Shown: positions 1 through 7,917 of the stretch, one piece after another
How positions within the stretch are numbered: position 1 is the stretch's first letter
How the letters are laid out: each line of letters opens with the position of its first letter
Assembly (NCBI GenBank): GCA_946480015.1
Contig: CAMLIL010000089.1
Location: 1 to 24,194, forward strand
Reading direction: 5' to 3'
DNA length: 24,194 bases
Source: an uncultured Oxalobacteraceae bacterium
GTDB lineage: Bacteria; Pseudomonadota; Gammaproteobacteria; Burkholderiales; Burkholderiaceae
The notes under the pieces: generated by a model
The model's input: only the letters and a program-made list of their open reading frames with translations
Databases searched by the model: none
What the model was told of the DNA's origin: nothing
Made by a program: the position numbers and the translations under genes

Positions 1-487
1 CGACCAGGGGCCGCATCAGCGCCTCGCAACTCCCGCTCCAGCGCGCCATCGTCGAATGGCCAAGTTCGACGCCATCACGTGCGTGCATGACGCTCTGGCG
101 ATAGAACGGCTGATGGTCGGCGAACTTCTCGACGAGCATGTGTGCAAGCAAGCCAGGTCCGGCAATACCGCGCTCGATAGGACGGCTCGGCGCCGGCGCC
201 TGCACGATATGGTCGCAGCAGGCACAAGCCTTCTTGCGCCTGATGTGGCGAATCACTTTGAAGGCCGAATCGATGATTTCCAGCTGCTCGGACACATCCT
301 CACCCAAGGGCTTGAGCTTGCCGCCGCACTCGGTGCAGGCCTGGTCGGGCGGCTCGATGATATTGTCTTCACGCGGCAAGTGCGCCGGCAGCGGCTGGCG
401 CGCCACCTTGCGCGCGCCGGCTACTGGCGGTGCAGCCGTCGTCTGGACGTTCGCGCTGTCGTCCGCAATGAGATCCGGACCATCTAA
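1..487 (-). mobile_element. tnpC: IS66-family TnpC transposase fragment, cut by the window edge
   Basis: Read on the minus strand, this stretch encodes the middle of an IS66 TnpC transposase. It has a proline-rich linker (RQPLPAHLPRED), then a zinc-finger-like segment with CTECGG and CACCDH, and then the IS66 sequence RPIERGIAGPGLLAHMLVEKF and HQPFYRQ, shown here only in part. No start codon or typical TnpC N-terminal coiled coil is found; the recognisable similarity begins near position 440-487, and what lies upstream on the minus strand does not look like TnpC. The C-terminal DDE catalytic part would lie to the left of base 1. I read it as a 5'-truncated, probably dead transposase gene marking the island edge, but cannot see whether the rest of the element is intact. 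Confidence 0.8.
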
Positions 488-552
488 ATTTACGATAAGA
501 CCTTCCGCAGTGCCCCGGCCGGCGGTGCTAGAAAAATAGGCAATCTGAACAA

Positions 553-731
553 TCTCAACTTATGTGAGAATTTTCTGAATAATCTCATCTTTTGTGAGAT
601 TTGATCTCAACTTATGCGAGATTTCTTCCGCTAAGTCATTGATTTCGACAAATTCCAATCTCAACTTATGTGAGACCCAACGCGACCGTTGAGTCTCGCA
701 TAAGTTGAGATTTTTCTCGCATAAGTTGGGA
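553..731. repeat. Cluster of six 17-bp palindromic repeats with a 52-bp inverted repeat
   Basis: Six copies of an imperfect palindrome lie in 180 bases: TCTCAACTTATGTGAGA at 553-569 and 659-675, TCTCATCTTTTGTGAGA at 583-599, TCTCAACTTATGCGAGA at 605-621, and the opposite orientation TCTCGCATAAGTTGAGA at 694-710 and TCTCGCATAAGTTGGGA at 715-731. Copies four and five form a larger inverted repeat: arms 659-682 and 687-710 match at 22 of 24 positions around a CGAC loop. Such arrays occur at transposon or recombinase ends, at iteron origins and as regulator binding sites. The sequence alone does not tell which; the nearby IS66 remnant favours a mobile element end. Confidence 0.85.
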
Positions 732-769
732 CTGGAATTTCTTATTCGAAACTTTTTCTGATTTATTCA

Positions 770-1395
770 ACTATCCGGTGTAAAGATGATCCGCGCCACT
801 AACCACGCCTGAAGCGTATAGTTGGGAAAGGTGTCGATCGTTGATGCCATTCGTTGCTCCAGCCCACCACGTGGCGGTGCCCACTGCGGCGGCCGCGCGG
901 TGCGCGCCGGCGGGGGTCTTACGACCGGGTCGCGGCATTCGCCAGGGTATGGCGGGCGGGTCAAACTGACAGGGTCAATTCAGCTAGCAAACGAACAGGG
1001 GTAGCCCAGACTCATCGAAATAGCTGGCTGAGTCCCAGTTCAATGGATCCGGCATGTGAAGAACACATCGCCCGTTGGCCCATCCGATGGTTTAGTACGG
1101 CTTGGCGCGAGGCATGAAGCGGCTTGTCTTGGCGGGGGTATGCCGCGTGCGCGGCCATTCTTGCCCCGTTCATCCTTACGCAGCGGCACATCAAACTTCC
1201 ACGACACTTGGATCGCGCCGTTGCGCAGATGGGGACGTTGATCCCCGAACCCGTCGCTATTCTTCCCGACACTTCGTCGTCGTCGCCCTCGTGACATCTC
1301 CTGGCGTACCGCGCTCAGCCAATTCCTCGCCTGCAGACGCGCCCCCGGAGGCCCGTTCAAGAAAGCCGTTGAAACACGGTTACCGATTGAACGAA
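770..1395. other. Gene-free stretch, no supported feature
   Basis: This stretch of about 620 bases has short open frames on both strands, but none shows a recognisable domain, a convincing ribosome binding site or a protein-like composition. They overlap one another in several frames. It probably consists of old, degraded mobile-element or intergenic sequence between the repeat cluster and the first cluster promoter. I cannot assign a family to it. Confidence 0.5.
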
Positions 1396-1400
1396 TAGTA

Positions 1401-1431
1401 ACTTGCATGGTGATAGCGTCTTGTGTAGAAT
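1401..1431 (+). promoter_or_regulatory. Promoter with overlapping operator in front of the left operon
   Basis: A sigma70-type promoter is visible: TTGCAT (1403-1408), a 17-base spacer and TAGAAT (1426-1431). The -35 box lies inside the element ACTTGCATGGTGATAG (1401-1416). The same ACT-N7-TGATAG spacing recurs at 15892 and, on the minus strand, at 15335-15350 before the HxlR gene. The operator overlaps the -35 and spacer, a position suited to repression. The first recognisable coding sequence downstream is the ketosynthase relic at 1587, then the FAD oxidoreductase at 1876, so the leader is now long. Regulation by the HxlR protein is inferred. Confidence 0.6.
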
Positions 1432-1586
1432 GCCATCTGAACAAAAAATCTACGTTTCCAAATTGATATTGTTACTGAGTCAATATCGCTTGTTTTGTTC
1501 TGTCATGTTCGATGCGGCAATGCCGATCTAATCGAATCTTTTGATGGCGAACAGCGGCTCCCAGTCCGTGATGGTGGCCTGGAGTG

Positions 1587-1802
1587 ATGCACCGAGTGCT
1601 TGTGACGGGCATCGGCATTGTTTCTCACGGATTCGGGTTCGGCGGAGTCAAGGCATCGGTTCTCTTTCAGCGGTATCCCGGTGATGCAAGAACGCAGTGT
1701 GTTCATCGATGCGCTCATCGACATCGCCTGCGCGGGATCCCTGACACGTATTACCGCCCGACGGGACTTGGTAAAGCCTTTTTTTTGCGGATTAAATGCT
1801 GA
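1587..1802 (+). pseudogene. Ketosynthase relic with internal deletion
   Basis: The frame starting at ATG 1587 reads HRVLVTGIGIVS, the typical first residues of a FabF-type beta-ketoacyl synthase. It then runs directly, at about 1626, into HGFGFGGVKASVLFQR, the typical last residues of the same family. Roughly 380 residues with the catalytic Cys, His and Lys are missing and the join is in frame. The intact ketosynthase at 17352-18620 begins RRIVVTGMGMVT and ends NGFGFGGVNASLVFRR, so the two are related but not identical copies. After residue 30 the frame loses KS similarity and continues to a stop at 1800-1802. No activity can remain. It sits just behind the cluster promoter, which suggests the operon once began with a ketosynthase gene. 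Confidence 0.75.
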
Positions 1803-1830
1803 TGAAGTACACCACACCAAGTTTTTATAG
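1684..1830 (+). CDS. Short open frame of unknown meaning after the ketosynthase relic
   Basis: A 48-codon frame starts at ATG 1684, shortly after the ketosynthase similarity ends, and stops at 1830, about 45 bases before the FAD oxidoreductase. It overlaps the tail of the relic frame. No family is recognised and no strong ribosome binding site precedes it. It may be a remnant of another deleted gene or mere chance; I list it only because it fills the space between relic and operon. Confidence 0.15.
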   Translation: MQERSVFIDALIDIACAGSLTRITARRDLVKPFFCGLNADEVHHTKFL

Positions 1831-1875
1831 TTGCTGGTAAGTCCTGTTACCCATTTTCGGAAAATACATCTCTCT

Positions 1876-3261
1876 ATGTTAGACACCCTCATTGTTGGTG
1901 CCCGCTGCGCGGGTGCTACGCTTGCAATCCACCTGGCACGCGCCGGCAAGCGCGTCTTGGCGATCGATGCGAACAATCTGCCGAGCGACCAGCCGCTGTC
2001 CACGCACTTTGTTTCGCCTCGTGGCATGGCGCTGCTGGATGAGTTGGGGCTTGGTAATAAGGTGCGCAGCTTCGCCCCGCCGGTGCCGAGCATGATGTTC
2101 GGTGCTGATAATGCGCTCGGCCGAATTGTGTATCCAGCCGGCGGGAGCTGTTCCAGCCCGCGTCGTATCGATCTCGACGCAGTCTTGTTGGACGAGGCGC
2201 GCTCTTGCGGGGCGGAGGTGCGTATTCGTACCAAACTGGTGGCGCTGCTGCGCGAAGGCGAGCGCGTAACCGGCGCTGTGGTCGAACACGCAGGGGTGCG
2301 CGAGGAAATCCGGGCGCAGATCGTCGTTGGCGCCGATGGTCCTCACTCGAGCACGGCGCAACTGGTCGCCGCCGAGGAATACCACGGCTACGACTGCCCA
2401 CGCGCGCTCTACTGGGCGTACTGGCCAAAACCGGCCTGGTTCGACGACGATCCGCGCTATATGGGCGGTGCGATGAATTGCAACTTCGGCGACGACATTG
2501 TCATCATCTTTCCAACAAACCGCGATCTCTTGCTCATCGGCGTGGCATTCCCGAAAACGCAGCTGCCGGAGTGGAAAGGGAAAACGTTGCAAAAGCTTCA
2601 GGAGACGCTCCAGCGCAATCCGTTCACGGCGCCGCTGAGCGCTGGAGAGCCTGCCAGCAAGGTGCTCGGCGCACTGAATCTGCGCTTTTTTTTCCGCCAG
2701 GCGGCCGGGCCAGGTTGGGCCCTGGTCGGCGACGCTGGCCTGTTCATGGATCCGTCCCCCGGCTTCGGAATCACCGATGCCTTGCGCGACGCCGCGGCAC
2801 TGGGCCAGGCCATCATCGAGGGCGGGGACCAGGCGCTGGTGCGCTACTGGCGTCATCGAGACGCCACCTCGATCGACCTGTTCGAGTACTCCCGCAGCCG
2901 CGGCGCGCTCAACCACAACAATCCGCTTTCCCGAATTCTGTACAGCAAACTGGCTGCCGACCCGGTGCTGCAGGCACGTCTGTTCGCCGTCCAGAATCGC
3001 GAGCGGTCGCCGTTTGCCATATTCGATTTCCCCGACATCATGAACTGGGCCGACGAGGCCGTTCAGCGGGGCGAACCGGGGGTAGGTGAAGCCTTGGAGG
3101 CCATGGCCCAGCGTGGCAGGGAGGTGCGGGCCGAGATGACCTTGCGCCAGCGCCTGGCCGAGCAGGCCGATGCCATCCCGAACCAGGCATACGGGTTTGA
3201 GAACGCCGAGCCGCGCGCGTCCGCCGTTCATTTCGCTCCTGGCGTAAGGGATGCCGCATGA
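1876..3261 (+). CDS. FAD-dependent oxidoreductase / monooxygenase
   Basis: This 461-residue protein has the three signatures of group A flavoprotein monooxygenases and the related geranylgeranyl-reductase-like enzymes. An N-terminal FAD-binding fold has LIVGARCAGA (residues 5-14) and an acidic residue at the end of the second strand (D31). A DG motif, GADGPHS, lies at 152-158. A GD motif, LVGDAGLFMDPSPGFG, starts at 283. No membrane segment is evident. Such enzymes hydroxylate, epoxidise or reduce lipophilic substrates with NAD(P)H and FAD; the substrate here is unknown. I chose ATG 1876 because the protein begins there with a normal fold; its ribosome binding site is weak, and a TTG at 1831 is possible but less likely. 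Its stop overlaps the ATG of an alternative start of the next gene (ATGA), so the two are co-transcribed. Product tailoring in the polyyne-like pathway is inferred. Confidence 0.8.
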   Translation: MLDTLIVGARCAGATLAIHLARAGKRVLAIDANNLPSDQPLSTHFVSPRGMALLDELGLGNKVRSFAPPVPSMMFGADNALGRIVYPAGGSCSSPRRIDLDAVLLDEARSCGAEVRIRTKLVALLREGERVTGAVVEHAGVREEIRAQIVVGADGPHSSTAQLVAAEEYHGYDCPRALYWAYWPKPAWFDDDPRYMGGAMNCNFGDDIVIIFPTNRDLLLIGVAFPKTQLPEWKGKTLQKLQETLQRNPFTAPLSAGEPASKVLGALNLRFFFRQAAGPGWALVGDAGLFMDPSPGFGITDALRDAAALGQAIIEGGDQALVRYWRHRDATSIDLFEYSRSRGALNHNNPLSRILYSKLAADPVLQARLFAVQNRERSPFAIFDFPDIMNWADEAVQRGEPGVGEALEAMAQRGREVRAEMTLRQRLAEQADAIPNQAYGFENAEPRASAVHFAPGVRDAA

Positions 3262-3346
3262 GCACAAAGCGCGTCGCAGGGAAGCGGCGACATGTCCAAT
3301 CTGGTGATGCCCGCCCGGCATCCACAGGCCATACGTTGAGTTACCC

Positions 3347-3353
3347 AAGGAGG
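3347..3353 (+). promoter_or_regulatory. Ribosome binding site fixing the start of the fourth desaturase
   Basis: AAGGAGG lies six bases before ATG 3360. An upstream in-frame ATG at 3258 overlaps the preceding stop, but the residues it would add (34, basic and not desaturase-like) and this near-ideal site make 3360 the better start. Confidence 0.75.
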
Positions 3354-3359
3354 CAGGCT

Positions 3360-4442
3360 ATGACTATCGGCGCACCGTTAGGGGGCGAGGCCGCGTTTGC
3401 GCGGCTCAAGCTCCCTGAAAAATTTCATCGCATCAGTTCTTTCGGCACGGTACTTGTGCTCGCGCATGCCCTCGCATTCTTCCTGGTTCCGGCCATGGTG
3501 GCTTTCACCATCGTTGATCTCCCCATGTCCACGCCGGTACGCCTAGGTATGGCAGTCGTCCTGGGAATCATCGGCGGCCACGGCATGCACCTCTTGACCT
3601 TTGTAGGGCATGAGGGAATGCACATGAATCTGCACCGGAACAAGTATCTGAGTGCTGCGCTGGCGGTCCTCTTTACTTCATTGGTGCCGTTCTTCTTCAT
3701 TGTGGGCTTTAGCATGACCCACTGGAAGCATCACCGTTTTACGGGCCAGAACATTGACCCCGATGTGCAGATTTATTCGCAGTATAGGAATTTTGTGTCG
3801 CGCTTCTTTCTCGCGCGCTCTGGAACCGTTCGGATTTACCTGAAGAACGCGGCGCGCATGGCGCTGGGTCTGCCGTGGCCGGAGAACACGAAGTTGCCGT
3901 TTACGCAGAGGGAAATGCGCTGGATTACCAGGATCAACATTGCCTTAGGTTTGTGCGCCGTGACGGTGTACGCGTTCATCTGGCATCGCTCGCTGTGGCT
4001 CGGCTTCACGGTAATGCTGGCCCCGTATTTCGGCTTGTACGTGTTTAGCGCCATGCGCGCCTACATCGAGCACACGGGCACCGTACCCGGCCGATACCGC
4101 GACAGCCGCAGCTTTACATCACCCATTTACACCGCTCTTTTCTTCGGAAATAACTTCCATCTCGAGCACCACCTGTATCCGGCTGTCCCCTGTTACCGGC
4201 TGCCCGCGCTGCACGCCTACCTCGCCTCGCAGGGGCTCCACGAAGCGACGGGCGCACAGGTCGAGCGGTCGTTTTTTGGCGCGCTGCTCTATACGACCGG
4301 GCGTTTCCAGTACCCCTGCGTCGATCTGCCGTCCGCGAGCGACGACTTCCTTGAGCGCATTGCCGACGGTCGCTTCGATCGCGATGCGCCCTTGAAGGGG
4401 GCGCGCGCCAGCGACTCGATGATCGCAGGCGCGAGCGAATAG
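3360..4442 (+). CDS. Membrane di-iron fatty acid desaturase / hydroxylase (upstream block)
   Basis: A 360-residue membrane protein of the FADS superfamily with all three histidine boxes: HEGMH at residues 84-88, HWKHH at 121-125 and HLEHH at 267-271. Hydrophobic pairs before the first box (about 30-80), after it (about 96-118) and in the middle (about 190-235) fit the usual four-helix topology with the boxes on the cytosolic side. The HxxxH, HxxHH, HxxHH spacing is that of delta-12-type desaturases and related hydroxylases, acetylenases and conjugases, not of the delta-9 type. It lies outside the core set of three desaturases and is followed 79 bases later by the Rieske oxygenase gene. It could add a further double or triple bond or a hydroxyl group; the sequence does not decide. 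A longer form starting at 3258 cannot be excluded. Confidence 0.85.
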   Translation: MTIGAPLGGEAAFARLKLPEKFHRISSFGTVLVLAHALAFFLVPAMVAFTIVDLPMSTPVRLGMAVVLGIIGGHGMHLLTFVGHEGMHMNLHRNKYLSAALAVLFTSLVPFFFIVGFSMTHWKHHRFTGQNIDPDVQIYSQYRNFVSRFFLARSGTVRIYLKNAARMALGLPWPENTKLPFTQREMRWITRINIALGLCAVTVYAFIWHRSLWLGFTVMLAPYFGLYVFSAMRAYIEHTGTVPGRYRDSRSFTSPIYTALFFGNNFHLEHHLYPAVPCYRLPALHAYLASQGLHEATGAQVERSFFGALLYTTGRFQYPCVDLPSASDDFLERIADGRFDRDAPLKGARASDSMIAGASE

Positions 4443-4521
4443 ACCTATCCATCGAGCGATCCCGACCTCGTGTCGCTTGTTCCAGAACGCCGTTTGTGCA
4501 GCAAAGTGAGGAGTGAGAATC

Positions 4522-5556
4522 ATGTTTATCCAAAATGCCTGGTACGCAGCAGCCCTTTCCAAAGAAATAAAACGGGAGCCATTTGCCCGGACCATCCTCA
4601 ACGAGAAGATCGTCATGTATCGCACCTCAGCCGATCAGGTGGTCGCGCTTGAGGACCGGTGCGCCCACCGACAAGTGCCGTTGTCCCGGGGACGACTGAT
4701 CGGCGACGAGCTTGAGTGCTGGTACCATGGGCTGCGCTACGACTGCTCGGGGGAGTGTGTCAGTATTCCCAGTCAGAGCACGATCCCGAAAGGTGCGCGC
4801 GTGCGCAGCTTCCCTGCCGTCGAGAAGTACGGTTTGATCTGGGTGTGGCCGGGCGACGCGAGCAAGGCAGACGAGGGGGCAATTCCTGACCACTGGGTTT
4901 GTACTGCGCCCGAGCTCGCGGGGGCGATGAGCTACTGCACCATCGCCTGCAACTATACTTTCGGCATCGACAACATTCTCGACATCTCGCATGCCGCCTT
5001 CGTTCACGCGAAGACACTGGGCTCGCTCGACATCGTCGAAACGGCGCCCGAGATCGTGATCAACGACAACGAAATCCGCGTGTGCCGCACCATGCGCCGC
5101 GAAAAGACGCCGCCGCTCTACAGCCGTATTTTGCAGCTCGAGTACATTGATCGCTCCCAGGAAGTCCGCTACTGGCCCGTCGGCAATACGCGGGTCGAGA
5201 CGAGAGCCCATGCGTGCGACGATTCCAGCGGCAAGGTCTATCACGTCTACACGACCACGATCTTCACACCCGCGACCGAGAACACGAGCCACGTATTCGT
5301 GGGCATGCATCGCGATTTCGACGTCGACAACCAGATGTTTACCGAGTTCACCGCAAAAGAGGTGTTCTCGACCGTCATGGAGGACAAAGACGTCGCCGAG
5401 AGTCTACAGGCGAACTGGAGCCCGACGGCGCCCATGATCGACATCCACCTCGATAAACCGGCCTTCGCCGCGCGGCTGATACTGGAGCGACTGGGCGCGA
5501 GCGCCTCGATTCGGGCGGGCGGCGCGGTCATCCCTATCCAACTTAAAAAAGCATAA
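4522..5556 (+). CDS. Rieske non-heme iron oxygenase, vanillate demethylase-like
   Basis: This 344-residue protein has an N-terminal Rieske [2Fe-2S] domain with CAHR (C47, H49) and CWYH (C66, H69), and a C-terminal catalytic domain with the mononuclear iron motif NILDISHAAFVH (N151, D154, H157, H162). Length and opening (NAWYAA) match the VanA / toluenesulfonate monooxygenase branch. Such enzymes perform hydroxylations, O- or N-demethylations and desaturations, and normally need a ferredoxin-reductase partner; none is encoded in the window. A good ribosome binding site (GAGGAG) precedes ATG 4522; a GTG at 4513 lies in frame but is less likely. Four bases separate its stop from the next gene, so both are translated from one message. 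A tailoring oxidation of the cluster product is the likely role. Confidence 0.88.
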   Translation: MFIQNAWYAAALSKEIKREPFARTILNEKIVMYRTSADQVVALEDRCAHRQVPLSRGRLIGDELECWYHGLRYDCSGECVSIPSQSTIPKGARVRSFPAVEKYGLIWVWPGDASKADEGAIPDHWVCTAPELAGAMSYCTIACNYTFGIDNILDISHAAFVHAKTLGSLDIVETAPEIVINDNEIRVCRTMRREKTPPLYSRILQLEYIDRSQEVRYWPVGNTRVETRAHACDDSSGKVYHVYTTTIFTPATENTSHVFVGMHRDFDVDNQMFTEFTAKEVFSTVMEDKDVAESLQANWSPTAPMIDIHLDKPAFAARLILERLGASASIRAGGAVIPIQLKKA

Positions 5557-5560
5557 CGAT

Positions 5561-6415
5561 ATGAATGCTCTCATTGCAGAGAAAGAAACGACGGTAAACG
5601 CCCAAGGATGCGGCAAACTCTACGTCGATGAGTTGCTGTGCGAACTGGAAACGTCGGCGGACGATGAAGTCAGTGTGCGTCACCCGATGACGTTTGGGGA
5701 GGTCGTCGGCCGCGGCAGCGCGGAAGAGCTCGCCACCGCCGCGGCGGGTGTTTTTTCCAAAGTCGAGTCAAATCACAGCTGGAGCGGCATGGATATCGGC
5801 GCGCGCGAGTGGCATGGGCATTTCCAGGATCGCCGCATCCATGGGGTCACCGTGGCGCGGCGCTTCGGCAAGCGGGTACAGGTCGACATCTTCCTCGCCT
5901 CCTTCCCTGCGCCGGTTCGGCAGGCCATGCACGAGGCGTGCCGGGACCTCATCGACGTTGACGCCTGGTTGCTCCCCGCCGGGATCGACACCGCCTTGCC
6001 CCCCATCCCCGTCGACGAAGTGCTGGACCCCAAATTGCAGTTCGGCCTTGCCGATGATGTATTCCTCAGCAGCCCCGTGGCCTGCAAGCCGGTTCGCGGC
6101 GTTGCCGACGTCGAACGATTGTGCGGCCACTCCGTGATCGTCTACGAGGAGCGCGCATACGGACCGCGCCTGACGGCCGGTGGGACCACGCTCAGTATCT
6201 GGACGGGGTCGGTCGCCGGCTTGCCGCTGGAAGTGGCGAACGTCATCCATTGGAAGGATGCGCAACACGCGAAAGGCATGGCAATGGCGATGCGCCCTTG
6301 GCCCGTCGTCGAACTGTTTCAGGCACGCATGAAAGCGCGGACACTCCCGTTTCTCGATGCATCCTACTTCGAATCCGACGACCCTGCCTCTACGCACCGG
6401 ATTGGAGAGGGTTAA
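5561..6415 (+). CDS. Conserved-looking protein of unknown family
   Basis: A 284-residue soluble protein that I do not recognise. It has no signal peptide, membrane helix, obvious nucleotide-binding loop or metal-binding cysteine cluster. The middle (about residues 75-125) contains many His, Arg and Asp residues around GAREWHGHFQDRRIHG. The C-terminal part (about 195-265) has alternating hydrophobic residues as in a small alpha/beta fold. It is placed four bases after the Rieske gene and four bases before the transporter gene, so it belongs to the same message and probably to the same process. It could be an enzyme, a partner of the Rieske oxygenase or a binding protein; I cannot choose. Confidence 0.75.
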   Translation: MNALIAEKETTVNAQGCGKLYVDELLCELETSADDEVSVRHPMTFGEVVGRGSAEELATAAAGVFSKVESNHSWSGMDIGAREWHGHFQDRRIHGVTVARRFGKRVQVDIFLASFPAPVRQAMHEACRDLIDVDAWLLPAGIDTALPPIPVDEVLDPKLQFGLADDVFLSSPVACKPVRGVADVERLCGHSVIVYEERAYGPRLTAGGTTLSIWTGSVAGLPLEVANVIHWKDAQHAKGMAMAMRPWPVVELFQARMKARTLPFLDASYFESDDPASTHRIGEG

Positions 6416-6419
6416 GCAG

Positions 6420-7829
6420 ATGAACGCTCCCGTAGCTCCGGCTTTGCAGGCACAGACGCAGTCGAAGGCGACTTCGCCGTGGCCGGTTTTTTGGATCGCC
6501 AGCGTGGCCGTTTTCCTGGTGTCGATCGATGTCACTGTGCTTTACGCGGCGTTTCCGGCGTTGCGGCGGGCGTTTCCCGACGCTGGCTCGGTGAGCCTGT
6601 CGTGGATACTCAACGCGTATACGCTGCTCTTTGCTGCCTTGCTCGTACCAGCGGGCCGCTTCGCCGACCTGCGCGGACGCAAAACCACGTTTTTGCTTGG
6701 ACTTGCCGTGTTCCTGGCCGGCTCCCTTGGCTGCGGTTTGGCTGGAAACGTCGCGACGCTGATCGCGACGCGCGGTGCGCAGGGGACCGGTGCGGCGCTC
6801 TTGCTTCCGGCATCGCTGTCGATTTTGCTGGCGGCGTTCCCGGCCAATAAACGCGCGATTGCGGTGAGCTTGTGGGGGGCGGTGAGCGGGATCGCGGGTG
6901 CCTTGGGGCCCAGCGTCGGTTCTTTCCTGGTTGATCGTTTCGGCTGGCCGTGGGCGTTCTTTCTTAACTTGCCGATGGGAGCGATTGCGCTGTGGTATGG
7001 CTGGCGGATTCTCGACGAGTCGCGCGATCTTGAACGCGGCGCGCCCATCGACGTCATTGGCGTCCTGCTGCTCATCGTCGGCGTTGGTTCGATCACCTTC
7101 GGCCTGGTTCATTCCGAGGCAGCGGGGTGGAGCTCGCCGATGGTGACCCTGGCGATCGCAGGTGGGCTGGTGACGCTGGCCGCCTTCGTTCTCTGGGCGC
7201 GCAGGGTACGCGCGCCGGCGATTGATCTGTCATTGTTCCAGGACCGGACATACTGCTTCATCAATGTGGCGACGCTGTGCTTCGCGATCGGCTTCGCCAT
7301 GATGTTCTTCCAAATGTTCCTGTTCCTCACCGGTGTCTGGGCGTATTCGTTGCCGCGCGCCGGTCTGGCCGGCAGCCCTGGGCCGCTGCTCGTCATCCCC
7401 ACGGCGATTGTGTGCGGACGGATCGCCGCGCGTGCCGGCCATAAGCTGTTATTGGTCACAGGGAGCTTGATCTTCGTGGCGGGGAGCACGTGGCTCGCGC
7501 TGGTACCAGGTGTCAATCCCGATTATATGCGTGCCTGGCTGCCTGGTGCGCTACTCATAGGACTGGGTGTCGGCATGGTCATGCCTTCGCTCTCGGCTGC
7601 GGCAGTCGCGCATCTGCCGCCAGCGAAGTTCGGCGTGGGCTCGGCCGTCAACCAGGCGGTACGCCAGATGGGATCGGTGTTCGGGGTGGCGCTCACGGTG
7701 GCCGTCGCCGGCCACGGGGTGCTGGGCCTCTCCGCATTTCATACCCTGTGCTACCTGCAGATCGGCTTTGTTTTGGCCACCGCAATCCTGTGCACACCAG
7801 TCGACACGCGGCCACGGGTGAAAATTTAA
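6420..7829 (+). CDS. MFS drug/metabolite exporter, DHA2 (14-helix) type
   Basis: This 469-residue protein is hydrophobic throughout, with about 14 predicted membrane helices. The loop after helix 2 has GRFADLRGRKT (MFS motif A) and helix 5 has the antiporter motif region GALGPSVGSFLVDRFG followed by WPWAFFLNLP, as in EmrB/QacA relatives. Such proteins export lipophilic toxic compounds using the proton gradient. A ribosome binding site (GGAGAGG) precedes ATG 6420; the stop of the previous gene is four bases upstream. Its place between tailoring genes and the polyyne-type core makes export of, and self-protection from, the cluster product the natural role, though the substrate is inferred. The next gene follows after about 90 bases without an evident promoter. 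Confidence 0.88.
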   Translation: MNAPVAPALQAQTQSKATSPWPVFWIASVAVFLVSIDVTVLYAAFPALRRAFPDAGSVSLSWILNAYTLLFAALLVPAGRFADLRGRKTTFLLGLAVFLAGSLGCGLAGNVATLIATRGAQGTGAALLLPASLSILLAAFPANKRAIAVSLWGAVSGIAGALGPSVGSFLVDRFGWPWAFFLNLPMGAIALWYGWRILDESRDLERGAPIDVIGVLLLIVGVGSITFGLVHSEAAGWSSPMVTLAIAGGLVTLAAFVLWARRVRAPAIDLSLFQDRTYCFINVATLCFAIGFAMMFFQMFLFLTGVWAYSLPRAGLAGSPGPLLVIPTAIVCGRIAARAGHKLLLVTGSLIFVAGSTWLALVPGVNPDYMRAWLPGALLIGLGVGMVMPSLSAAAVAHLPPAKFGVGSAVNQAVRQMGSVFGVALTVAVAGHGVLGLSAFHTLCYLQIGFVLATAILCTPVDTRPRVKI

Positions 7830-7917
7830 TCAATTTCTGGAGCGGTGCAAACAGCGCAACGCCGGCCTGGTCTTGGCGCTGTGGTGTTTTTCCTGCAATC
7901 AGATGATGGAGTATCGA

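Noticed and set aside
553..731. CRISPR array
   Set aside because: The repeats are short palindromes in both orientations with irregular spacing (21-54 bases between starts), and no cas gene is present.
1040..1444. Minus-strand frame of 134 codons before the first operon
   Set aside because: It is low in recognisable structure, overlaps several other frames, has no ribosome binding site and covers the promoter at 1403-1431.
1879..3348. Long minus-strand open frame (489 codons) across the FAD oxidoreductase
   Set aside because: It is the antisense shadow of a GC-rich gene. The plus-strand product has clear flavoprotein motifs and the antisense product has none.
3258..3359. N-terminal extension of the fourth desaturase from ATG 3258
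   Set aside because: The added 34 residues are basic and not family-like, and AAGGAGG stands directly before ATG 3360.
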